Assembly: GCF_001746205.1 (NCBI RefSeq)
Contig: NZ_MDCO01000012.1
Span: 558,001-622,000, forward strand
DNA length: 64,000 nucleotides
Direction of reading: 5' to 3'
From: Brachyspira hampsonii
GTDB lineage: Bacteria; Spirochaetota; Brachyspiria; Brachyspirales; Brachyspiraceae
Part shown: positions 17,327 through 27,415 of the stretch, in pieces
How the letters are laid out: each line of letters begins with the position of its first letter
Numbering within the stretch: position 1 is the first letter of the stretch
Position numbers and translations under genes: made by a program
The notes under the pieces: generated by a model
Seen by the model: only the letters and a program-made list of their open reading frames with translations
What the model was told of the DNA's origin: nothing
Databases searched by the model: none

Positions 17327-19738
17327 TTAATTATTAGTTAATTCTTTTATCAAATTATAATAATGTTTCTTTCCCTGAAAAATATCCTGCGATAATATTC
17401 TTTGAGCATTTTCATATTTAAATATTGTCATATTTGAAACTTCACTATTATCGATAATAGAATCATTTGTTGTATAATAAAATCTATTATAAGTGCTGAT
17501 AGTATTATTAATTTCCTCTTTATATAAAAGAGATATCGCACTATTTGTATAATCTATATTCAAATTAACTGCTATAAATAATGGTATATTTTCAGGTGTA
17601 AAATTTTCAGGTGCTTTGTATGCTCCATTAGTACCGTCCCAAATGAGTATAGGAGAAGGCTTATAATCATTTAAAAAATTAGTTTTTGTATTCTCATCTA
17701 TACTAGAACGTTCTATTATGGCTTTCAAATAGGGATAAAGATGATCATGCTTAAATATTATAATTGCATTAGGTGAATGTTTTAAAATGGTATCTCTTAT
17801 CTCTATAATATTTATGGCAGTCATTGCAGAATTATCAATAGTTTCTATTATATGAAGTTTATCATTACCATCAAAATTATCTAAAAAGTTTTTATTATTT
17901 TCAGCGAAGTTCAAATCATTAGACAAATGCGAATCAGTATGCCCTAAAATAGTAAAGCCTGAAGCAAATACAGGAGTTCCTAAATTATCAATATTTGTGC
18001 TTAAATATGTATTAATATTTGTAGTACCCAATCCAAATACCTGAGATTTAAAACCTATTGAAGGATAAAAAGTTTTTAAATTATAAGTATTCAATGCCTC
18101 TTCCAAAGCTATTGTATTATATCCGTTTTTTGTAAGCAAATCCGGCAAAGTATTTTCTATTTTTTCCGATTGTGTTTTAGGATAAAGAGGACTTGAGGCT
18201 GTAAGTCCGGAAAGTCTTGCATAAAAACTTCCGTTATTAACATTAGGTGCTATTTTTCTTGATGAGGCTGCCCATTTTCTGTACTCTTTAGGGAAAGGAT
18301 CTTTATTAAATAATTTTTTAAAATGTGAGTAATCATAAAAAGATTCTAAGAATATTAAATACACATCTCTTTTTAAAGATTTTTTTAATTCTTCTATTTT
18401 TGACAAATCATTTGTAATTGATATTTCTAAATTAGTATATATATCATGATAATTGCTTTTTAATAGTTCTATATATTCATAATCTATATTTTCATTATTG
18501 TATATAAAGTTGCTATTTTTACTAGATGCTTCAATCAATATAGAATGCATACCATCATCTAATTTCTTTATATTATCAAAAATATTTTTTGTAGATTGCA
18601 AATAAAGTTTTGAAATATCTCTTTTAGATTCATATTCTTTTAATAATTTTATAGAATCCGATACTAATCCTAAACTTGGTTTTATTTCATTTAGTCTATC
18701 ATAATTTATCCTGTAATTAAGTGTATTTATAATTCCATTTCTTTTAGCATTTCTTACAAAGTCTATGCTCCATATATCTATATTCTTAGGCTTTAAAAAT
18801 AAATAAAATACAGCAAATATTATAAAAGCTGTCATCACTGCCGATAATATTTTACTTCTCTCCATAAAGATTTTATATATATTAAAAATAAATAATATAG
18901 CAAAAACTAACAAAGAAGAAAAATATATTATACTCACAATGATAGTTATAATTTTTAGATGCATAGGAAGAACTGTAATAAGTGATGAATAAAGATTTGG
19001 CATATCTGAAAATAATATAACCATATTAAGTACAGTTAAACTTATTGACTCTATAACAAAAAATGAAAATATTGATATAACAGAAAATAAAGCTGTAAAT
19101 ATTATTCTAATATTTTTTATATTGTCTAAATTAGATGGATAATATAAAAGCAAATTATAAGCTGTCATTACAAATACATAAGTGTATAAAAAATCATATA
19201 TATTAAAATCAATCCTCATCATGGAAAATAAAGGCATTATCAAATTTAAAGTTATTAAATACAAAAAAGAATTCAGCACAAAAAAGAAAATATATGATTT
19301 ATAATGATAATATATATTAGGTATAACATAAAAATAAATTGCAGGAAAAACTATTATTATAAATAATAAAAATAAGAATACATTCTTTTGTATTTTAAGT
19401 TTATATTTAACATTTTCTATTTTATCATTTTCTTTTAATTGTATACTTGAATCATCAAGAACTAAATTCCCATAATAACTTCCGCTCCATCTTATATTTG
19501 TAACATTATCAGGCATTTCATTTGTATTTGGGTATACTCTATATATTTTATTATTCTTAAAAATTTTGCTGTTAAATTTTAATGTGAAATAATACTTATT
19601 TTCTAATATATGATTGAAATTTGATAAATACCCTACTCTATCCATATTTCCTAAAATAGAAAAAATTACAATAAATAGAATTACTGCTGATATAAAAACT
19701 AAATATGATAATAAGAATCTTTTTTTATTTTGTTTCAT
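17327..19738 (-). CDS. Membrane-anchored sulfatase-fold enzyme (LtaS/phosphoglycerol-transferase-like)
   Basis: 803 residues. An N-terminal helix (about 9-29), a roughly 80-residue external loop, then about six membrane segments (115-310) precede a periplasmic alkaline-phosphatase-superfamily domain (about 440-800). Metal-site elements visible: VYLIFLESFYDY (the Glu), NNGSFYARLSGLTASSP at the nucleophile position, and AIIIFKHDHLYPYL. Relatives move phosphoglycerol or phosphoethanolamine onto envelope polymers. The nucleophile is normally Thr; here the aligned residue appears to be Ser. Monocistronic, convergent with terS. Substrate unknown. Confidence 0.75.
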   Translation of the reverse strand: MKQNKKRFLLSYLVFISAVILFIVIFSILGNMDRVGYLSNFNHILENKYYFTLKFNSKIFKNNKIYRVYPNTNEMPDNVTNIRWSGSYYGNLVLDDSSIQLKENDKIENVKYKLKIQKNVFLFLLFIIIVFPAIYFYVIPNIYYHYKSYIFFFVLNSFLYLITLNLIMPLFSMMRIDFNIYDFLYTYVFVMTAYNLLLYYPSNLDNIKNIRIIFTALFSVISIFSFFVIESISLTVLNMVILFSDMPNLYSSLITVLPMHLKIITIIVSIIYFSSLLVFAILFIFNIYKIFMERSKILSAVMTAFIIFAVFYLFLKPKNIDIWSIDFVRNAKRNGIINTLNYRINYDRLNEIKPSLGLVSDSIKLLKEYESKRDISKLYLQSTKNIFDNIKKLDDGMHSILIEASSKNSNFIYNNENIDYEYIELLKSNYHDIYTNLEISITNDLSKIEELKKSLKRDVYLIFLESFYDYSHFKKLFNKDPFPKEYRKWAASSRKIAPNVNNGSFYARLSGLTASSPLYPKTQSEKIENTLPDLLTKNGYNTIALEEALNTYNLKTFYPSIGFKSQVFGLGTTNINTYLSTNIDNLGTPVFASGFTILGHTDSHLSNDLNFAENNKNFLDNFDGNDKLHIIETIDNSAMTAINIIEIRDTILKHSPNAIIIFKHDHLYPYLKAIIERSSIDENTKTNFLNDYKPSPILIWDGTNGAYKAPENFTPENIPLFIAVNLNIDYTNSAISLLYKEEINNTISTYNRFYYTTNDSIIDNSEVSNMTIFKYENAQRILSQDIFQGKKHYYNLIKELTNN

Positions 19739-19929
19739 CTATGTTTTTTATATTTAAATTTTAATATTATAACAAAAATTATTAATTTAAGTTAAATTGA
19801 CGATATAATAGCACACTATATTTATACATAGTTAAAAAACATATAATTTAGTATTAATATTTTATTAATTTTTATAACCTAAAAAACTGATAAAAATTCA
19901 ATATATACAAAACTTAAAAGCAGTCATAT

Positions 19930-20012
19930 ACGCACGCAGAGTAGATTTTTTAATACTGATTGATTAATAATTTTGATTTTATTATATATAGGAATAAAGT
20001 TCACCGTGCGTT
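19930..20012. repeat. 83 bp core element, locus I (reverse orientation)
   Basis: ACGCACGCAGA at 19930-19940 and ACCGTGCGTT at 20003-20012 bound an AT-rich 83 bp segment. It is the reverse orientation of the cores at 24.6, 34.2, 51.7 and 60.0 kb and has no GC-box arms beside it. The rest of the 19739-20187 gap is AT-rich with a terminator for ligA and nothing else I can identify. Confidence 0.75.
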
Positions 20013-20131
20013 TAATGATATCATAAATATAATCTAATGATGATGTAAAAATCATATAAAAGAGATTTAATAAATTTAAAAATATTAAATATCAATAATA
20101 AATAATATATTTTTATAAAAAAGTAATAAAT

Positions 20132-20155
20132 AAAGACTGTAATATTACAGCCTTT
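20132..20155 (-). terminator. Terminator after ligA
   Basis: AAAG-A-CTGTAATATTACAG-C-CTTT, a compact hairpin 33 bp past the ligA stop. On the minus strand it is followed by ATTTATTACTTTTTT. Confidence 0.65.
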
Positions 20156-20187
20156 ATTTATGCATTTATTATTTTTTATTTAATATT

Positions 20188-22188
<2,001 letters not shown>

Positions 22189-22221
22189 TTAAATAAATAA
22201 AAATATTTAATTTATATAAAT

Positions 22222-22419
22222 TTATTTTTTTGCTGAGTATCTTATTATTAAATCTTCGAGCATTAATTTTAAAAGTTTATACCCATCTGTATCTCGTTCA
22301 TTCAAATTTATTTCCTTTTTTTCAAAAGATTTTCCGTCATCTGATTTTGTAACTTCTACTAATTTGGCTTTACCATTATTTAATAATTCATCTACTTTAA
22401 ATTTATAATCTTTATACAT
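22222..22419 (-). CDS. 65-residue hypothetical protein upstream of ligA
   Basis: Starts MYKDYKFKVDELLNNGKAKL and ends LIIRYSAKK. It is soluble and charged, with a beta-hairpin-like middle (LVEVTKSDDGKSFEKKEI) and a C-terminal helix. AGAGG sits 6 bases before the ATG, and codon use matches its neighbours, so I accept it as a gene. No family recognised. Confidence 0.65.
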   Translation of the reverse strand: MYKDYKFKVDELLNNGKAKLVEVTKSDDGKSFEKKEINLNERDTDGYKLLKLMLEDLIIRYSAKK

Positions 22420-22496
22420 TAAAACCTCTATATTGTAATTTATACTATTATAATATAAAATATATTGAATTCAATACTTAAATTTAGGATATAAAT

Positions 22497-22704
22497 ATGG
22501 TATTAGAACTTTCTCCAACACTCAAAAAAATATAGAAAATATTGCAAAAGAAAAGAATATATCAGAAAGCAAATTAATAGAAAACGCCATTATAGAATAT
22601 TTGGAAGATTATTATGATTAGAAGCAGAAAAAAGATTACAAAAAGGTGAAGAATTATATTCTATTGATGAAGTAAAAAAAGATTGTAAATATGCAGTGAT
22701 ATAA
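22497..22704 (+). pseudogene. Broken antitoxin gene (ribbon-helix-helix type)
   Basis: Three frames give one coherent protein: MVLELSPTLKK in frame from 22497, then QKNIENIAKEKNISESKLIE and NAIIEYLEDYYD in the second frame, then EAEKRLQKGEELYSIDEVKK and DCKYAVI ending at the stop 22702-22704. The middle is a typical RHH DNA-binding sequence, and the tail is like those of antitoxins paired with RelE-type toxins. Two frameshifts and a stop make it non-functional. Confidence 0.75.
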
Positions 22705-22744
22705 TTTCATTTTGTCAAAAATATTATTTCAAATTTAGGTTATT

Positions 22745-22825
22745 TGTGGGGACTAGCCCCCACACCCCAACTTCTTTTGTTGGCACAAAGAAGCAGACAA
22801 AGTCCGCCTACCGCGAAAGACTCCA
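22745..22825. repeat. Two-hairpin GC-richer repeat inserted in the toxin-antitoxin relic
   Basis: GTGGGG-ACTAG-CCCCCAC forms one hairpin, and CTTCTTTTGT pairs with ACAAAGAAG in a second. The block ends CAAAGTCCGCCTACCGCG. From memory, similar two-hairpin blocks are scattered through Brachyspira intergenic DNA; this window has a loosely related segment at 30.8-31.1 kb. It lies between the antitoxin relic and the toxin tail, where the body of the toxin gene should be. Confidence 0.6.
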
Positions 22826-22885
22826 ATTTTATACATTAAAATTAATTATTACAGAATATGTAAAATATTGTATAAAATTATAAGC

Positions 22886-22957
22886 AAAATTATTGATAAC
22901 GAATTAATTATTCTAGTTATAGATATTGGACATAGAAAAAATATTTATGATGATTAA
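22886..22957 (+). pseudogene. C-terminal remnant of a RelE-type toxin
   Basis: The frame reads KIIDNELIILVIDIGHRKNI then YDD and stop (22955-22957). This matches the conserved end of RelE/ParE toxins (strand, VDIGHRxxVY). The upstream two-thirds of the gene is missing. Together with the antitoxin relic it marks a dead toxin-antitoxin module. Confidence 0.65.
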
Positions 22958-22982
22958 TTTTTTATAAAAATAACATATAAAC

Positions 22983-24436
22983 TTATTTACTATAATCAAT
23001 ACCATTTTTAGTACAAAACTCTATACCCACGATGTCATTTTCTTTTGCAAGCTTTATCAAGTACTTTTCCATTTTTGGTTTTAATTTATCATTAGCTATT
23101 TTGTACGCTTTTTCAAAATTTTCTAAAGCTTCAGATTTTAATTTTTTATGTTCTTCTTCAGAAATACTTTCTTTTTGAATATTGGTAAGTATATTTTTAA
23201 TGTATCCTATACTGTTAAAAGTTTCTGGTATTTCTTTTTCTAATTCTTCAACTTTATAAAAATCTTTCAAACATTCATTATATATTTCAACGGCTTTTTC
23301 TATGTTGCCGTTATTTCTTTCAATATTAGCAAGTTTAGTTTTAGCATACCCTCTAGTGTCATATATTTCAGCATTATCATCAACTATTTCAATGCCTTTA
23401 TCACAATACTCTATAGCTTCATTTAATAACTCTTTTGCTTTTGAAATATTATTGTTTTTTAATTCAATATTCGCTAATTTAGTTTTATATAAACCTATTT
23501 GATTATAGGCATTTATATAGCTTTCGTCTATTTCTATACATTTAGAAAAATCTTTAATTGCTTCTTCATACTGTTTCAAATCCGCTTTAGCTAGTCCTCT
23601 ATTGAAATAAATTAATGTATTATTATCCAATTCTATAGCTTTATCATAATCTTTTATCGCTTCTTCATACTGCTCTAAATATAATTTAGCATTTCCTCTA
23701 TTGTAATAAGCAGATGAATCTTTATCATCTAATTCTATGGCTTTATCATAATCCTTAATCGCTTCTTCATATTGTTTCAACTCTGCTTTAGCCAATGCTC
23801 TATTAAAATATCAATATATATTTTTATCATCAAGATCTATAACTTTTGTAAAGTAGTCTATGGCTTCCTTATATTTTTTATTTTGGTGTGCCTGATAGCC
23901 TAAATTCAATTCGCTGTTTATTTTTACATTTTTATTATTTTATCAGTTTCTTCCTTTATCTGACCTAGAGATTTTTCTGCTTCTTTTTCTACATTACTTA
24001 ACTGTTCTCTTGCTTCATTTAAAATATTATTATTTACAAATGCTCCTGCAAATGAGAACACTATCATTACTACCGATATAAAAGCAAACCAGAAATTTAA
24101 TGTATCCGATGATGATTTCACTATTTCGCTCATTGATATTTAAAGATTTTTTGTATGGCTGTCTATTGCTTCTGTGAATGCGTTTTGCAAATCTTCTATT
24201 GACGAGCTTTTTAATATTATATTATTAGTGATAAATTTATTGCTTTCTATCTCTGTTATTATCACATTAGTATAAAACTCTTCTTTAGTGATAATAATAT
24301 TTTCTAATGGGCTTGAATATCTTTCCATAGCTTTATCAAGTCTGTATGAAACCAGCATATTATGGGCAAAATAAAGTGCCGCAAAAACTATCATAGATAA
24401 TATAAATAATTTAATCATTACATTATAATTATCCAT
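22983..24436 (-). pseudogene. Broken membrane-anchored TPR protein (three lesions)
   Basis: Read on the minus strand from ATG 24434-24436, the pieces form one architecture: an N-terminal transmembrane helix (VMIKLFILSMIVFAALYFA), an in-frame TAA at 24140-24142, a second transmembrane helix (LNFWFAFISVVMIVFSFAGA), a coiled coil ending ETDKIIK, a one-base frameshift in an A5 tract (plus-strand T5 at 23929-23933), the TPR start NSELNLGYQAHQNKKYKEA, an in-frame TGA (23811-23813), then intact TPRs (KQYEEAIKDYDKAIELD, repeated) to TAA at 22983. The 31.1-32.1 kb gene has the same layout. The last 270 codons remain open, so a C-terminal TPR fragment could still be made. Confidence 0.8.
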
Positions 24437-24572
24437 TTGATAATTTCTTTTTTCTTTCTTACTTGTTTAATTATTAGAATCTATATTTTCCTTATTTTCC
24501 ATAAATAATGCCCCAATCATTTTTTATTATTATACTACATATTAAAAATATAAAAAGTATTATTCAATACTT

Positions 24573-24658
24573 TAACGCACGGTAAACAAATTTATATAAT
24601 ACAATAAAATTTGAATTTATATATAAACTTATATTTTAAGCTTTATTTAGCGTGCGGT
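24573..24658. repeat. 86 bp core element, locus D
   Basis: AACGCACGGT at 24573-24582 and AGCGTGCGGT at 24649-24658 bound an AT-rich segment. It is a solitary core without the CTTGGGYGGG arms, in forward orientation. It sits between the start of the broken TPR gene and the end of the DUF2262-like relic. Confidence 0.8.
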
Positions 24659-24673
24659 GAATGTGATATAAAT

Positions 24674-25284
24674 TTAAAAAAACATTAATTGAGTAATCGG
24701 TTTAAAATTAAAATCCCAATCACTATTTACTGGTATTGTGTGTCCATCACTGTTTTTAAAATAAAATGTTATGCAGTTTTCACAATATATGCTTATAGAT
24801 GTTAAACTTATTGATTTTATGAATTCTTCTCTCTCTATATTATGAGGCTTAAATATGCTTTCTGCCGCACACTCTTTTAATTTCCTATCAATATCTTTTT
24901 TATTAGCAAGTATTTTTTTTATTATATCAACGCTTCTTTTATTAAACGATTCATTAATATTATCAAAGAAGATTAAAATATTATTGTTAGTCCAAGGCAT
25001 CTCTTTCTTAAAACTGTTTATATCTTTATTAAGTTCAAAATTGCCTAATTCTTCATCTTTATAATAAATAATCTCTGAATATTTTTCTAATATGATATTT
25101 AAATCATCATCTTTATAATTATTATCAACTATATCTTCAAGTAAAAAATTAATATAGAAGATAAAGTATCATATTTTTCCCAAGGTATTTTACTATATTT
25201 GCAGCATGATCTTTTAAGTATGAATGCCATGTCAAAAATTTCATCATCAAAATTTTTATTAAAGTCTTTAATTTCTTTATCCAT
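24674..25284 (-). pseudogene. Frameshifted DUF2262-like gene
   Basis: ATG at 25282-25284 begins MDKEIKDFNKNFDDEIFDMA. The frame breaks near 25145-25165 (LSSI then NFLLEDIVDNNYKDDD in the next frame) and continues to the stop at 24674. The C-terminal half, with FIKSISLTSISIYCENCITF and YFKNSDGHTIPV, resembles DUF2262 proteins of unknown role. About 200 residues if repaired. Either a pseudogene or a one-base sequencing error in a T/A-rich tract. Confidence 0.65.
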
Positions 25285-25439
25285 TTTTATACCATATAAT
25301 TTTTAATGTATACTATAGTTCATATTATATATCAAAAATACGTAATACGTTTTCAAAATATATTTAAATTCGTAGATTTTTTTATATATCTATATATAAT
25401 ATAATAATTATCTAGTAAAAAATAATATAGGATTATAAA

Positions 25440-26785
25440 ATGAGATTTAGAAAAAGTATAAAAATATGTAAAGGATTAAAAATTAATCTTCTAAATCAGG
25501 ATTAAGTGCTACAGTAGGTGGAAAAGGATTATCTTTTAATTATGGTAAAAAAGGCGGATATGTAAATGCTTCAATTCCAGGCACAGGTTTATATACTAGA
25601 AATAAAGTATTAGGAAGTTCAAAAAATACATATAAAACATATTCTTCTAAAAAGAAAAATTATTCTTATAATAGTAATAGTTACGATGATGATTATAATA
25701 GTAGTACATTATTTTATTTAAGTATTAAAGAAGATAGCGGAGAAATTGTTATTCTTAATGAAGATAAGATTGAAATTACAGATGAAAATATTATAAAAAA
25801 AATTAAAAGGTCTGAAACTTATAAAGAAAAAAAAGAAGAATTATATGCTAAATTAAAAGATAAGATAGATAAAGAAGAAACATCTTTTATTGATATATAT
25901 AAATTAACTCCTAAAGTTGTAACAGAAGATGAGATTAAAAATAATTTAAATAATTTGGTAAAAGAAGAGTATACTATTAAACCTTTCATTAAAGAAGAAT
26001 TAAATGAAAATGAATTGTATAATGAAGCTGTTAATTTGTCAAAAGGTAAAATAAGATTATGGCCATTTTGGACTTTTTCCAAAAGAAAGAAAGAATTTAT
26101 AGATAATGAATTTAATAATTTGAAAATTTTAAAAACAGAAGATGAATTAACAAAAGAAAAATTATATTATAAAGAAGAGAAAGATAAGAAATTATTATTA
26201 GACAAAGAATTTGAGGAAGAATTTAATAATACAAAAAAATATTTAAATGATATATTATCTGGTGATGATATTTTTGTAAATGATACAATAACAAAAATAA
26301 TTGATGATATGGAATTACCTATTGAATTTAATATAAATTTTGAATACAACTATGAAAAAAAATCTGTATATTTAGATTTGGATTTGCCAGAAATAGAAGA
26401 TATTCCAACAAAAAAAGCAGACTATTTATCTTCTGGAAAATTAAAAGTAAAAGAAAAATCACAAAAAGAATTAAAAGAAGATTATTTAAAATGCGTATGC
26501 GGACTGGCATTTTTCTTTAGTGCATATATATTTAATGTTTCAACAAGAATAGAAAATACATTAGTATCTGGTTATACTCAGAGAGTTAATAAAAAAAATG
26601 GTAATGTTGAAGATGAGTATATATATTCTATTTTAATAGAAAGAAATAAAATGAACAACATTAATTTTAATAATATTGATACAATATTAGCATTTGATAA
26701 TTTTAAAAATATAAAGAATTTAACTAAAACTTTTGAAGCTAAAACTATAATACCTGCAAATAATATTGAAGATATTATGAAGTAG
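25440..26785 (+). pseudogene. DUF4236 domain protein, one-base frameshift near its start
   Basis: ATG 25440-25442 gives MRFRKSIKICKGLKINL and then leaves frame. With one extra T near 25488 (CTTCTAAA to CTTTCTAAA) the frame continues SKSGLSATVGGKGLSFNYGK and KGGYVNASIPGTGLYTR, the DUF4236 signature, and stays open to TAG at 26783-26785. The remaining 370 residues are charged and Lys/Glu-rich with a hydrophobic stretch (KCVCGLAFFFSAYIF), and I do not recognise them. The next start codon in the long frame is a TTG at 25955, far inside the protein. Either broken or a sequencing error. Confidence 0.7.
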
Positions 26786-26858
26786 TTATGTTATAGAATA
26801 TTTTTTATTTTTATAATTATGAAATCTAATAATATAAATCACCATGGGGAATATATTT

Positions 26859-27278
26859 ATGAAAAAAATTATATTCTTTATTTTATTATTATCTAATTTT
26901 TTAAATGCTGATATTTACACAGATTGGAATATACAAAATTTAGGTTCTATGATTGTATTAGTAAAATATAGTACAGATAAATTAGGAATGCTTACAATTG
27001 GATTATCTGATATTATGGGTGATAATGTACAAATAATACACTATAATTTACATAATGCTGATACAGCTATAAAAATAGTATATGATGATAATAATAGCAA
27101 ATTATATGGTTTAGATGAATATACATCAGGAAGTTCTATTATTATATCAGGTGATATAGCTAGTTTTTTAATAGATAATTTATATAATGTAAAGGAAGTA
27201 TTTATATATTGTGATAATAGTTTAATTTGCAAATTTGAATTAAAAGATTTAACTGATTTATTAAATAAGTATAGATAA
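26859..27278 (+). CDS. Small exported protein, unknown function
   Basis: About 139 residues. MKKIIFFILLLSNFLNADIY is a classical signal peptide with likely cleavage after NA. The mature part is beta-rich (GSMIVLVKYSTDKLGMLTIG; GSSIIISGDIASFLIDN). ATG 26859-26861 is preferred to the ATG 15 bases upstream because GGGGA (26846-26850) lies 8 bases before it and overlaps the earlier start. The gene follows the DUF4236 frame by 73 bp in the same direction. No family recognised. Confidence 0.65.
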   Translation: MKKIIFFILLLSNFLNADIYTDWNIQNLGSMIVLVKYSTDKLGMLTIGLSDIMGDNVQIIHYNLHNADTAIKIVYDDNNSKLYGLDEYTSGSSIIISGDIASFLIDNLYNVKEVFIYCDNSLICKFELKDLTDLLNKYR

Positions 27279-27366
27279 ATTAATATTATATAGTAAATAC
27301 TTATAAATTAAATAAAACTATTTTTTAATAATACAAAATATTTTTTACATAATAACTAATCAAACA

Positions 27367-27402
27367 CACCTATTAAGTACTATATAAAATAGCCAATAGG
27401 TG
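27367..27402. terminator. Bidirectional terminator between convergent genes
   Basis: CACCTATT (27367-27374) and AATAGGTG (27395-27402) pair around a 20-base loop. T-rich sequence follows on the plus side (AATAATTTTTTA) and on the minus side. It serves the exported-protein gene and the DUF4132 gene. Confidence 0.6.
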
Positions 27403-27415
27403 CGTTAATAATTTT

